This document shows positions 37,973 to 48,487 of a stretch of 64,000 bases of DNA, one piece after another. A program made the position numbers and the translations under genes. Below the pieces are notes generated by a model. It was not told where the DNA came from, made no database searches, and worked only from the letters and a program-made list of their open reading frames with translations. The DNA comes from Paenibacillus_S sp043945595 (GTDB lineage: Bacteria; Bacillota; Bacilli; Paenibacillales; NBRC-103111). The stretch is taken from positions 3,410,001 to 3,474,000 of the forward strand of contig NZ_JBIFNP010000001.1 of the NCBI RefSeq assembly GCF_043945595.1, in the 5' to 3' direction. Within the stretch, counting starts at the first letter, position 1, and each line of letters starts with the position of its first letter.

Positions 37973-38957
37973 TTATAGACCTCCTTTGGCGCTCTGGGTA
38001 TGCCGGGCGTCCTTGCCGTCCTTGGACAGCTTGGCCAGCCAGCCGAGCACAAGCGTAATCAGAAAGACCGTTAAGCCGAAGACGATCCCGGCAGCGGAGG
38101 CGTAGCCGATTTGCGGGAAGCCGCTCGTGCTGAAGGCGTAGTTATAAATGTACAGATCGACGGTTTCCGTCGCAAAGAACGGTCATTCCGTTGGTCAATG
38201 TTTTAACGAGGTCGAACACATGCATACTGTTGACAACGGTCAGCAGAAGAATGACGGCGGCGACCGGCATCAGCAAAGGGAGCGTAATGCTGCGCATCGT
38301 TTGCCAGTAGCTGGCCCCGTCCACCTTGGCCGCTTCGTATACATCGCCCGGAAGCGATTGCAGCCCGGCCAGCCAGTATACCATCATCATGCCGAAAAAT
38401 TTCCAGGAGCCTACGAAGATAAGCACCAGCATCGCCGTACCCGCCTGCCCCAGCCAAGGAACCGGCTCCGACAGAATGCCGAGCGCCATCAGCAGCTCAT
38501 TGACGAGTCCCTGGTCGTTGCCGAATATAAACTTCATAATAATCCCGACAATGGACGTCGTGGTCACCACCGGAAGGAAATAGACCGTCCTGTAAAATAC
38601 TTTGCCTTTAAAAAACGCCTGATTCAGAATCAGCGCCATAATTAAAGTCGCCGGCATCAGGATGACGGTTTTCGCCGCCATATAAAGCAGGCTGTTGCGA
38701 AACGCATTCCAGAACTGCTCGTCGTGCAAAATCTTGATCAGGTTGTCGAAGCCGACGAAATTGGAGAGCGGGCCGAAACCGCTCCAGTCGTAGAAGGCAT
38801 ACACGTAGCTCATAAGGATCGGGTACATGGTGAATATGATGAAGAACAGCAGCTGAGGCAGTATAAACAGGTAAGCCCAGCGGTAGCGGATTCGCTCTCT
38901 TCTGACAAATGCGGCAGGCGCCTTCTGCCCTGCGACTACGGAAGTTTGCGCGCTCAT
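37973..38957 (-). pseudogene. ABC sugar importer permease (CUT1, first subunit), frame-interrupted
   Basis: The N-terminal part (MSAQTSVVAGQKAPAAFV onward) has five helices and the contact loop YEAAKVDGASYWQTMRSITL. The frame is lost after TLTNGMT and stops at 38142. In the next frame the normal C-terminus continues, FFATETVDLYIYNYAFSTSG to DARHTQSAKGGL, with the last helix, ending at 37973. One surplus base (or two missing) at about 38178-38186 explains it. The start at 38957 is favoured over the ATG at 38966 by distance to AAAGGAG. The importer may be functional if the indel is an artefact. Confidence 0.85.
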
Positions 38958-38997
38958 TGCATCCAACTCCTTTGCGCTTTCGAAATGAGGAAATCCA

Positions 38998-40497
38998 TTA
39001 CTTTCCGAGCTCGTCGTATTTGTTTTTGGTATAAGGCTCGAACGGCGTCCAGTTCGGGAAAGTGAAATCCTTCAGGCTTACCTTGGCCCCGCCGCCGGAT
39101 ACTTTTTTGATCGAGTCCTGCAGTGCCGTGTTATAATCCGCGCTCAGCTTGTCGAGCGTTCCTTCCAGATCTTTAATCTGGCCTGCCATGTAGCCTTCAA
39201 GAATTTTGCCGAGATTTTCTTTCGGCTTCTTGCCGTTCAGCTCGGTGTTCACCTTGATCGCAGCCAAGTTCCGGACATATTGATGCGGCGACAAGACGAA
39301 CGTTTGGTCATGAATTTTTTGCGCCTGCACGAACTGCGGATTGTCCACCTTCGTATTCTGGTTCTGAGCGATAATCGGCGAGCCTTCTACGCCCATTTCC
39401 AGCTCCAGCTGGTAAATCCGGTCCATGTAAAATTGCAGGAACAGCTTGACCTCTTCATAATGCTTCGTATTTTTGCTGACGTGAACCGATGCCTTCGTTT
39501 CCCCCTGGAATGCGTAATACTGCGGTTTTCCGTCTTTGGTCGGCAGCGGTGCGACTCCGAAATTGCTGAACTTGTTATTTTGCTGCAGCTCCGAGGTCAG
39601 GAACGTCCCGTCAATGACAAAGGCCGCCTTCCCGCCCGCGAATAATGCGGAGGCTTCACGGTAATCGATGACCAGACTGTTCGGATGAAGCAGCTTGTCG
39701 TCCTGCAGCTGTTTAATGAATTTCATCGTTTGAACGATCCCGGCGGAATTATGCTCGTATTCGCCTTTTTTATAATTAAAGCCCGCGTAAGCGCCGTCAT
39801 TCGGCAGAATGTCCGGAGTGATGGCCGAAGCCATCTGGCCAATAAAGCCGCCCATGAGCCAATCGGTCTTGACGCCCAGAATAAGCGGATAGACGTCGCT
39901 GCTCTTCTCCCTGATCTTTTTGCCCACGGCAATCAGTTCGTCCCATGATTTCGGAACATCCTTCTCCGTTAATCCCGCTTTTTTGAGAACGTCCAGGTTG
40001 TAATACATCACATGGGCAAAGCGCCGTGGGGTAAAATGGGGCATCGCATACACTTTGCCGTCCATCGTAGTAAAGCCTTCCGTCCAGGTGCCCTCGTAAA
40101 ATTCATCCTTCTTTTTCTGCGGAAACAAATCATCCAGATCGTGAATCAAGCCTAATTGATACAATTGATCTGTCGGTACTGCGCTTTGATTGGAGAAAAT
40201 ATCGGGCAAATCGTTGCTCGCCACGGCCGCCTGCAGCTGCGCCGCATACTGTGCCGATGCAATGGAAGGTATTTCTACTTTAATATTCGGATATTTCGCT
40301 TCAAACTCTTTGACCGCCTTCTCAAACACAGGCTGCGATTCCGGCCAACGGTGCCAAAAGGTGATGGTTACCGGCTTCTTATCACCGGATGAATCGGATC
40401 CTTCCTTTTGCTGTGCGTCTTGCGACCCGCTGCAGCCGGATAAGATGGAACCGATAGCAAGCACGGACAGCATGCCTATAGAAAACGCTTTCTTCAT
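38998..40497 (-). CDS. ABC sugar importer solute-binding lipoprotein (CUT1)
   Basis: A 499-residue binding lipoprotein with signal peptide and lipobox LSGC (about residue 22). The mature part begins with TITFWHRWPESQPVFEKAVK, typical of family 1 sugar-binding proteins. It delivers a sugar to the following permeases. Order in the leftward operon: binding protein, permease, permease, sulfatase. No ATPase gene is present. Confidence 0.9.
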   Translation of the reverse strand: MKKAFSIGMLSVLAIGSILSGCSGSQDAQQKEGSDSSGDKKPVTITFWHRWPESQPVFEKAVKEFEAKYPNIKVEIPSIASAQYAAQLQAAVASNDLPDIFSNQSAVPTDQLYQLGLIHDLDDLFPQKKKDEFYEGTWTEGFTTMDGKVYAMPHFTPRRFAHVMYYNLDVLKKAGLTEKDVPKSWDELIAVGKKIREKSSDVYPLILGVKTDWLMGGFIGQMASAITPDILPNDGAYAGFNYKKGEYEHNSAGIVQTMKFIKQLQDDKLLHPNSLVIDYREASALFAGGKAAFVIDGTFLTSELQQNNKFSNFGVAPLPTKDGKPQYYAFQGETKASVHVSKNTKHYEEVKLFLQFYMDRIYQLELEMGVEGSPIIAQNQNTKVDNPQFVQAQKIHDQTFVLSPHQYVRNLAAIKVNTELNGKKPKENLGKILEGYMAGQIKDLEGTLDKLSADYNTALQDSIKKVSGGGAKVSLKDFTFPNWTPFEPYTKNKYDELGK

Positions 40498-40602
40498 TCC
40501 GTATTCCCCCTTGATGAGATGTATTTATTTGCTTACATGCCAAGTATAAACAATGCCCTTCGGGGAAAACATGCGAATAAATTAACAGCAGGTAGGAACT
40601 TT

Positions 40603-41989
40603 TTAATCCAAAGAACCTTGCTGGCGTTTGCGGTATTCCGACGGGCTCATCCCGTACGCCTGTTTAAACAAATGGCTAAAATAACGAAAATCGGCATACC
40701 CGGCCTCCTCGGCAATTTCACCGATCTTCTTATCGCTCTCCCTGAGGAGGCGTTCGGCCTGCTTCATTTTTTGGCGGACCGCATAGCGGATAAAATTTTC
40801 ACCCGTCTGCTGCTTGAAGATCCGGCTTAACGTAACGGCATGAACGCACAAAGCCGCTGCAACCGACTCCAGGTTGATATTCGCGCCTTTGTATTTGCTT
40901 ACAAGCTGCATCGCTTTCTCCACCAGTACGGTCGGCTGATGGGCGGACTCCAGCTCGGCCAGCGCCCGGGTCCTCTCCGCCTACGAATTTATGTACGCTG
41001 CGCTTAAGCTCCTCCCAGCTCGCGTGCTGGGCAACCCAGGATGTCCAATAAGCAAGCTTGTCCTCCTCAACGATGTTGATATCATGCTTGGCCGTCATTG
41101 TTTCATCGAGGGTCGCCATTAAATAGGCGCATTCCTTGCGCAGCTGCTTCAGCTCCAGCTGTCCGATATGGTCCAGAAACTCATACAGCTGCGATTCCAC
41201 AACGGCTGCCTGGAGATCTTTTACCGCTTGCAGAATAGCCTGCCGCATGACAGCCGAACGCCTCAGCTGGGACTCGCCGCCTCTGCGGCCCGCGCTGCCG
41301 GAGCCGCTGAAGAAGCGGTCCGACTCCCAGCTGTCCGCTGCCTGCAGGAGTGCGGCAACGAACTCATCTCCCCTGGAAAAGCAGTCCTTCTCGGACCAAT
41401 CGGCTCGCACGACCGCACCGTAAATATGTCTTTTCAACCGGAAAGTGACAACCGCTTGCCCATACTCCGGCAGCACCTCCTTAGGATCAAGCGCAAGAAG
41501 AATCCGTTTCGGCAGCGCCTCGTCGTACCAAACGGAGGGCAGCCGCAGCTCCTCCGGCTCCATGTAGAGATGCCGCTCCTTCAGCAGGGCATGGTATCGC
41601 CGGAAATCGGACTCCAGCTTGCCCGCCCCCTCCTGCTCAACACCCTCAACGAGCTGCAGCAGCTCTTCTACCACAGCCGGCTTCAGCAAATAGCCCGAGG
41701 CTCCAAGCTGGATCGCTTTGCGGGCATATTCAAATTCACTGTAGCCGGTCAGAAGAAATACACGTGCCGTGGGCAGCTCCTCTTTCAGAATTCTTAGCAT
41801 TTCAAGGCCGTCCAGACCGGGCATCATGATGTCCGTTATTACGATATCGGGCCGAATCTTCCTTACCTTGTCCAAGGCAGAAGCACCATAGCCCGCATCG
41901 AACACCTCGACCGGCTTATTCAAGCTGTTTAATTTAAAAATAACGCCCGACCTCACCGCAAATTCATCGTCAATCACACAAATTTTCAA
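40603..41989 (-). pseudogene. YesN-like AraC response regulator, frame-interrupted
   Basis: Response regulator of about 460 residues. The receiver domain has ICVIDDEFAVRSG, the phosphorylated Asp in DIVITDIMMPGLDG, and YLLKPA. It is followed by a helical linker and, in the next frame, a C-terminal AraC domain (LESVAAALCVHAVTLSRIFK, MSPSEYRKRQ). The frame is lost near VHKFVGG. One surplus base at about 40970-40985 restores RTRALAELESAHQPTVLVEK. The start is TTG at 41989 with GGGAGG upstream. It lies upstream of the binding protein gene in the same direction and divergent from the sensor kinase gene, so it most likely controls the sulfatase/importer operon. Confidence 0.85.
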
Positions 41990-42170
41990 TCTGCTCAGCC
42001 TCCCGCAAGGAAATCGGTTACATAATATCGAATTCAACGTCGTACGAGCTTAGCTTTAGTTAACCACAATATCGACCCGGATGGCGAGATGAATCTTTCA
42101 GCCTATTATACAAAGGGGGTGCCTCGATTGGTTAAAGGCTTTACAGTGATGGACCGGCAAATTTCGCGCC

Positions 42171-43943
42171 ATGTCGCTCAGAAGCAAGCTGTTTGTGCTG
42201 CTGATTCTGCTCTCCCTCGTGCCCACGCTGACGGTGAGCTTCATCTCCCAATATTTAATCGTCCGTTCCAGTACGGACTATACGGCTACCATATCGGCCC
42301 AATTAATTGAATATATGTCCAGCGAAATCAATAATTACTTGATCGGCATCAATGAGACGCTCAATCCGGTCGTCATTAATTCGGAGTTTCAGAAGTTTCT
42401 TACGGTTCCCAAAGACCGCGTGCCCGAGCAAGCCAATTATTCGATCGGCTTCCGGCCGCTGCTGCAGCTGCTGATTCAATCGAAGAAAGAAATTCTTAGC
42501 GTCGTGTACCTGGATAACCTGGGCAAGGTGTATTCCGAATCGCTCAAGGTTCATATTCAATTCGAATATCCGTTTCAGCAGGACCCTGTCCTCAGCAAGG
42601 TTTTTGGCATGGAGAAGGAAGGACTTCTCGCGCCCCATCCCATGAACTACGTCCTCTATCCTTCCGCCGAGCCGCAGGTCGTTACGTTCGTGAAGCCGGT
42701 GATTAACCTGAACAAGCAAACCATCGGCGGCTGGCTCCTGATCGAGATCGACGCGCAATGGCTGCAAAAGCTGATGGATCATACCAAGCTCGGGCATCAC
42801 GGCCAAATGCTGCTGTTTAATCGGGATTCGGGGGAGCTGGTCAATTTCGGCGAGCCTTCCGCACTGCTGGGCGAATTGCGCGAGAAGTTAAAGCTTCATT
42901 CGCAGCCTTCCGGCCAGTTTCTGATGAGCCTGGAGGGAACGAAATACCAAATCATGTACAGTCCGATTCCGCTCGGAAACTGAACCTTGGTCGGTGTCGC
43001 ACATCTGGATGAAGTCAGCCGGGGGATCCAGCAGGCTCAGACCTTAACCTACATTGTCGCAGCCATCAGCTTTCTGATCGCCCTGCTGATTGCCTTTCCT
43101 TTCATGGGGGTCGTCTTGAGACCGCTTTACCGGCTGAAAACGGGGATGCAAATGCTCGGGCGGGGCACCTCGGTACGCATTGAGCATGAGGTTCAGGATG
43201 AGATCGGGTTCTTGATTAAAACCTACAACAGGATGCTGGAGGACCTGGACATTTTGAGGCAGGAAGTCATTCAAACGAAGCTGAGCGAGAAGGAAAAAGA
43301 GCTTCTGCAGCTGCAGGCTCAGATCAACCCGCATTTTTTGTTCAATACGCTGGAAACGATTGAATCCTACTCCCTTCATAATCACGGGGAGGCGGTCAGC
43401 GATATGCTGCAGTGCGTTTCCCGGATGATGCGCTATAATGTGCGCCAAGACCGGGGCCATGCCCGTCTTGCTGAGGAAATCAAATACACCCGTGATTTTC
43501 TGCATATCCACTCCTACCGTTACGGAGAGCGGGCGCTGGCCGAGTTCGACATTGCCCCGGAGCTGCTCGATATATCGGTGATGAAGCTGAGCATTCAGCC
43601 GTTCGTGGAAAACTCGCTCAAATACGGCTGGAGTCCGCTCGAAGAAAGAGACGATTTCCGTCTCGTCATAGCCGTTCGAAGGGATGCGGATCAGTGGGTA
43701 TTCACCGTAACGGATAACGGCCGTGGCATTCCGGACGATGTGCTGCAGCGGCTTAGTGAGCTTACGGCAGGCGACGGCCGGCAGGCAGATCCTTATTTCC
43801 GTCAGCATACAGGCATTCTGAACGTATACCGCAGGTATGCGCTGGCTTACGGCGAGCGGTTTGCCATGAAGATCGGCCGGAATGAACAAGAAGGACAGGG
43901 GACTGTGGTGGAAGTCCGTCTGCCCTATCTGAGCGATTCTTAA
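42171..43943 (+). pseudogene. YesM-like sensor histidine kinase with internal TGA
   Basis: Sensor kinase of about 590 residues. Membrane helix (about residues 8-28), extracellular sensor domain, second helix, HAMP domain (RPLYRLKTGMQML to EIGFLIKTYNRML), His_kinase box (LQAQINPHFLFNTLETIES) and ATPase (FVENSLKYGW, VTDNGRGIP). An in-frame TGA at 42981-42983 falls where homologues have Trp (LGN-W-TLVGVAHLDE); the frame is otherwise continuous. So this is a TGG-to-TGA change, not an indel. The start is ATG 42171, with an in-frame stop just upstream and only a weak ribosome binding site. Partner of the divergent response regulator. Confidence 0.85.
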
Positions 43944-43988
43944 GCAAGGGATGATGCGAGTTTCGTTGCCTTGTCAACTTTAATCAAG

Positions 43989-44703
43989 TTAGACGAAATA
44001 GAGTTTATCCCCCGTCCGGACTTCGCCCGGCTGTATAACCGAAGCATACCATCCGAATTGTAATGCGAGCTCCTGATTTACGATCTTTAACAGCGAAGGA
44101 TCTCGCTCTATGGTATCGGGATCGATAGTAATCATCGAGCAACGCTCACATATCGTGTCAATTTTCAACACAGCGCTCCCTACCGATAAACATCGGTCTG
44201 TCCAATCAGTTTCATTCCATGCCGTCTCATCTAGGGATACGACCAAATTGGCCCTAAACCGGCGCAGATCCAGCGGTTTGCCCCACAACCTTTCAAGCTT
44301 CCGTAAAGAAGCGTCTGTAATGATAAGAACGCTGGCGGCATCTACGGCCATCAGCTCCGGACTTTCAAAATTCGGGGCCTTGGGTCGGGTCCGTCGATAC
44401 TTCTCGTTTGCTGAGCCTTTGAATTTCAGCCAATAAAGCTTCATCCCAGCTAAACCGGCGCCCATCGGGTGCAGTAACGTTCACTTCCCCCTGATTCAGC
44501 CTTGCTTTATAGGAAAGCAGCTCAGGCAGCTGTCTGGCGGTAATATAGCTCCCCCAGCCCTTCTTTGTCTCATCATAAAAAGCGCAGAAACGGTCGCCGT
44601 ATAAACCATACGGTTCAAGCCGGCAGGCTTCCATACGCTCTCCTGCCAATGATTTCACGGGATAGCGATAGATATCGCTGACTTCACCAAGTAATCCTGT
44701 CAA
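43989..44703 (-). pseudogene. MOSC domain protein, frame-interrupted
   Basis: A molybdenum-cofactor sulfurase-like (MOSC) protein of about 240 residues. The N-terminal frame has VSDIYRYPVKSLAGERMEAC and DGRRFSWDEALLAEI. The C-terminal frame has NFESPELMAVDAASVLIITD, LVVSLDETAW and the catalytic-Cys region DTICERCSMITIDPDT. One surplus C in the run at 44374-44377 splits them; removing it gives QGPNFESPEL. MOSC proteins bind sulfur at the conserved Cys and act with molybdopterin or N-hydroxylated substrates. Link to the molybdenum hydroxylase at 4.7-8.4 kb is only a possibility. Confidence 0.85.
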
Positions 44704-44920
44704 AGCTCTTCACTCCCTCTTGTCCACGTCAGCCGAGACCGGGCGTCTCGCAGTGAACAACCATACTTCGGATTAAAACTTCTACATCCCTCCCCTTCTT
44801 TCCTCTAAAAGATAATATATATACCTATAAGCCAAGTATCCGTATTAAAATGACGGTTGACACTTACCGCGCTTAATGATAGGATTTGAATCCTGTCACT
44901 CTACAAGAAAATGGAGGTAC

Positions 44921-45905
44921 ATGTCATTGATAACAGTAAATGGGATCAGCAAGTCGTTCCTGGTGGCTAAGCGTCCATCAGGCTTGAGGCATGCCATGAA
45001 ATCGTTATTTCATCGAGAGTACACCGTTGTGGAAGCGCTTCATAACATTTCGTTCTCCATCGCTCCGGGCGAAATTGTCGGGTACATCGGGCCTAACGGG
45101 GCGGGGAAGTCGACGACAATCAAAATTATGAGCGGCATTCTGGTGCCGGACTGCGGAACCTGCACGATTCATGGCTATACGCCCTGGCTGGATCGTGTCC
45201 GCTATGTAAAAAACATCGGCGTCGTGTTCGGACAGCGCACCCAGCTGTGGTGGGATGTGCCGGTGATGGACTCCTTCGATCTGCTCCGGGATATTTACGA
45301 CATCCCCCCTAAAAAGTATAAGGATACTCTCGCTCTGCTTATCGAAGCCTTGGATCTCGGCGGCATCATTCATACCCCTGTTCGGCAGCTGAGTCTCGGC
45401 CAGCGGATGCGCTGTGAAATTGCGGCTTCTCTCCTCCACAGCCCCAGCATCCTGTTCCTGGATGAACCGACCATCGGGCTTGACGCCGTATCCAAGATCG
45501 CGGTCCGCCATTTTATCAAGACAATCAACAAAGAGAAGCAGGTCACCGTCATCCTGACTACCCACGACATGAACGATATCGAAGCGCTGGCCGACCGGAT
45601 TTTATTGATCGGCAAAGGCACGCTCCTCTATGACGGCAGTGTCCAGGGGCTGCGCAGCCGATTCGGTACGCGGAGGACGATTACGGCCGACTACCGCGAG
45701 AACGCCAGCCCTATCGTCATTCCCGGCGCATCGCTGCTGTCCTGGACGCCGGACCGGGCGATACTCAGCGTGGATACGGACCAGGATCCGGATGTCCGAT
45801 GCGCTGAACCAGCTCTCCTCGCAGGTCGAGCTGCTGGATGTCGCCATCGATACGCAGCCCATCGAGGATATCATCGTCCAAATGTATAAGGAGTATCAGC
45901 TATGA
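44921..45905 (+). pseudogene. ABC-2 exporter ATPase, frame-interrupted
   Basis: ATP-binding subunit of an ABC-2 type exporter. Walker A is GPNGAGKSTT, the signature LSLGQRMR and Walker B ILFLDEPTIGLD; the FGQRTQLWWDVPVMDSFDLL segment is typical of the NatA-like group. The frame breaks near the C-terminus: after DTDQDPD the true continuation MSDALNQLSSQVELLDVAID runs in the next frame to 45905. One surplus G at 45788-45791 explains it. All catalytic motifs lie before the break. The start at 44921 follows GGAGG closely; a TTG at 44927 is an alternative. It overlaps the next gene by four bases. Confidence 0.88.
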
Positions 45906-46708
45906 GGAAAGCGTACCTTTCCGTATTTCGGCTGCGGCTCAGCAACGGGCTTCAATACCGGGCGGCCGCACTCGCCGGCATCGGCACCCAATTTTTCTTC
46001 GGCTTCATGTTTATTATGATCTTCGAAGCCTTCTACGCTCATGCCAGTCAAGAACCGTCCATGACGCTGCAGCAGGTCATTACCTATACCTGGCTGAAGC
46101 AGGCGTTTCTGGTCTTGATCGTCTTATGGCTCCGGGACAATGAGCTGTTCCAGCTTATAACCAGCGGCAACATCGCCTACGAATTGTGCCGTCCAAGCGA
46201 TCTGTACGGACTCTGGTATGCCAAGCTGCTTGCTCAGCGCTTATCCGGCGCACTGCTGCGCTGCTTCCCGATACTGATTGTCGTCTTCTTCCTGCCTGCT
46301 CCTTACGGACTTCAGCTGCCTCCGGATTTCGTCTCATTCCTGCTTTTTCTCGCCGTGCTTATCGCCGGACTGCTCATGATCATCGCTCTGTCCATGCTGA
46401 TTTACATTTCCGTGTTTGTTACCATGTCCCCTGCCGGCTCCTTGCTGCTGTTCAGCGTATTCGGCGAATTCCTTGCCGGACTTGTCATTCCTGTTCCGCT
46501 TATGCCCGGCTGGATGCAGCAAATCGTCTATCTGCTCCCGTTTCATTGGACCGCCGATTTTCCGTTTCGCGTGTTTACAGGCAATCTCGGCAAAACTGAG
46601 GCCGTAACCGGGCTGGCTATTCAGGCCGTATGGCTCGCCGCACTTATTGCTCTCGGTAAATTCGCTATGAACAAAGCGCTCAAACGCGTGGTAGTTCAGG
46701 GAGGGTAG
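45902..46708 (+). CDS. ABC-2 exporter permease, first subunit
   Basis: A 268-residue protein with six predicted helices (first LAGIGTQFFFGFMFIMIF, last AIQAVWLAALIALGKFAM). The pattern and gene order (ATPase, then two different permeases) fit the ABC-2/DUF990 group that makes heterodimeric exporters. It starts within the stop of the ATPase gene (ATGA overlap) and ends four bases before the next gene. Substrate unknown. Confidence 0.85.
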   Translation: MRKAYLSVFRLRLSNGLQYRAAALAGIGTQFFFGFMFIMIFEAFYAHASQEPSMTLQQVITYTWLKQAFLVLIVLWLRDNELFQLITSGNIAYELCRPSDLYGLWYAKLLAQRLSGALLRCFPILIVVFFLPAPYGLQLPPDFVSFLLFLAVLIAGLLMIIALSMLIYISVFVTMSPAGSLLLFSVFGEFLAGLVIPVPLMPGWMQQIVYLLPFHWTADFPFRVFTGNLGKTEAVTGLAIQAVWLAALIALGKFAMNKALKRVVVQGG

Positions 46709-46712
46709 TGCT

Positions 46713-47495
46713 ATGAGACTTTATTTCCGGTATATGCTCATTCTGTTCAAATCGCAATTGCAGTACCGCCTTTCGTTTCTGTTTCTTACACTCGGGCAAT
46801 GTCTGACGCCGTTTACCGTGTTTGCAGGACTGTACTTTATGTTCGACCGTTTCGGGCAGGTCAAGGGGTGGACGTTCTACGAGGTCGTGTTGTGCTTCGG
46901 AGTCACGAATATGGCTTTTTCCATAGCCGAATGCTTTGCAAGGGGCTTCGACGTCTTCTCCAGCCTTGTCGTAAGCGGCGATTTCGACCGGCTGCTCGTC
47001 CGTCCCCGCAGTACGATCGTGCAGGTGTTCGGCTCCCGCTTCGAATTTGCGCGAGCAGGCCGTCTGCTGCTGAGTGCGATCGTCCTGATCTGGGCCGCCT
47101 GCCAGATTCCTATCGATTGGACGCCGCTCAAGCTTACCGCGCTTCTGCTGATGATAGCCGGCGGGGCTGCGGTTTTCACAGGCATTTTCATCCTTGCCGC
47201 CTCGATCAGCTTCTGGACGGTTCAGGGGCTTGAAATTGCCAATATTTTCACGGACGGCGGGCGTGAAATGACGCAGTATCCGCTGAGCATTTATCACAAA
47301 TGGGTAAGCCGTTTCTTCACCTTCGTCATCCCCTTCGGCTGCGTCAACTATCTGCCTCTTCTGTACATCCTCGGCCGCGAGGGCGCCAGTCACCCTCTAT
47401 ATGCCCTTATCCCGCTGGCTGCCTTTCTATTCCTGCTGCCGTGTCTGTTCGTTTGGAGCATTGGCGTGCGTCATTACCGCTCCACCGGCTCCTAA
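46713..47495 (+). CDS. ABC-2 exporter permease, second subunit (DUF990-like)
   Basis: A 260-residue membrane protein with six helices. SFLFLTLGQCLTPFTVFAGL and ECFARGFDVFSSLVVSGDFD RLLVRP-type loops match the ABC-2 family (DUF990). It forms a pair with the preceding permease. A large bidirectional terminator follows its stop. Confidence 0.85.
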   Translation: MRLYFRYMLILFKSQLQYRLSFLFLTLGQCLTPFTVFAGLYFMFDRFGQVKGWTFYEVVLCFGVTNMAFSIAECFARGFDVFSSLVVSGDFDRLLVRPRSTIVQVFGSRFEFARAGRLLLSAIVLIWAACQIPIDWTPLKLTALLLMIAGGAAVFTGIFILAASISFWTVQGLEIANIFTDGGREMTQYPLSIYHKWVSRFFTFVIPFGCVNYLPLLYILGREGASHPLYALIPLAAFLFLLPCLFVWSIGVRHYRSTGS

Positions 47496-47496
47496 G

Positions 47497-47562
47497 AGCT
47501 GTAAAAAAGGCAGCCCCTCCTGCGCGAGTCAAGTCCGCGGAGGGGCTGCTGTTTTTACAGCT
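47497..47562. terminator. Long bidirectional terminator
   Basis: AGCTGTAAAAAA-GGCAGCCCCTCC and GGAGGGGCTGC-TG-TTTTTACAGCT form an extended inverted repeat with T runs on both sides. It serves the ABC-2 operon rightward and the dioxygenase gene leftward, and its right arm includes the dioxygenase stop codon. Confidence 0.85.
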
Positions 47563-48328
47563 TATTCAATTGATTCCTGAATTCGAAATAGTCCGCATTC
47601 TCTCCCGTCACCATCAGCCCCATTCCCCAGTCAAAATGAGTATTCACCGTCGGCGCATCCAGCGGATCACGGTACTGGAACAGCACATTTCGCCGCGGAC
47701 GGCTGCTGCGGTTCGCATCGGAGCCGTGAATGGTCAAATAGTTGAAGAACAGCACATCTCCCTTTTGGGCCGGACAGAGAGTGGCTTTCGAGATCGGGTA
47801 TTCGCGGTGATCGAGATAATATCTGCCGACATGAGGCAGCGGACCGAGCTTATGGGAGCCGGGAATGACGCAGATGGCCCCGTTCTCCTCATCGGCGTCG
47901 TCCAAATAGACGCTGGCAGCCAGCATCGTATGCTTGGCATGGGGAAAGTATGGATAGTCCTGGTGCAGCGGGAACGCGGCCCCCTTCTCCGGCGGCTTGA
48001 CCAGCATCTTGGAATGATGCAGCATGACGTTGGGCCCTATGAGCCCGCGAAGAATCTCGGCCATCTTCGGGTGCAGCGCCGCCTGACTAAAAGCCGCATG
48101 ATGGTAGTGGACGTCATGGAAGCCTTTGAGCACCAGCTTCCGTACGTCCTCATCCCCCAGGTAATCGCCCTCCCAAGTATGATTTTTGTCGTATTTGGTC
48201 TCAGCCGCTCTTCGAATTATAGCTTCAACCGCTCCGCGCATAGCTTCAACTTCGTCTGACGTGAATACCTGCTTGGCATGAAAATAGCCGTTTTCTTTGT
48301 AGAATTCAGCGTCTGTCTTCGAGAACAT
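47555..48328 (-). CDS. Phytanoyl-CoA dioxygenase family (PhyH) protein
   Basis: A 257-residue Fe(II)/2-oxoglutarate oxygenase. The metal motif His-x-Asp is in FPLHQDYPYFP (about residue 120) and the distal His and Arg lie in LTIHGSDANRSSRPRRNVLF (about residues 200-220). ILRGLIGPNVMLHHSKMLVK precedes the site. A fine ribosome binding site (AAGGAGGAA) lies upstream. It is divergent from an AraC regulator, which probably controls it. Substrate unknown. Confidence 0.88.
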   Translation of the reverse strand: MFSKTDAEFYKENGYFHAKQVFTSDEVEAMRGAVEAIIRRAAETKYDKNHTWEGDYLGDEDVRKLVLKGFHDVHYHHAAFSQAALHPKMAEILRGLIGPNVMLHHSKMLVKPPEKGAAFPLHQDYPYFPHAKHTMLAASVYLDDADEENGAICVIPGSHKLGPLPHVGRYYLDHREYPISKATLCPAQKGDVLFFNYLTIHGSDANRSSRPRRNVLFQYRDPLDAPTVNTHFDWGMGLMVTGENADYFEFRNQLNKL

Positions 48329-48487
48329 CGGATGATTCCTCCTTGAGTTTTGCAGCTTTTTACAACATAATTATAGCTGCAGAAAACCGGAGGCGTCTTT
48401 GCTGAAAAGCGTCATCGATTTGTCTTTTTCGGACCAGTCGGCAGAACTTCAAAGAAATGATATGAGAACAAGAACGGAGGAGCGAAA

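Noticed and set aside
42171..43943. Use of TGA as a Trp codon in this organism
   Set aside because: TGA serves as a normal stop in many genes here and TGG is used for Trp throughout.
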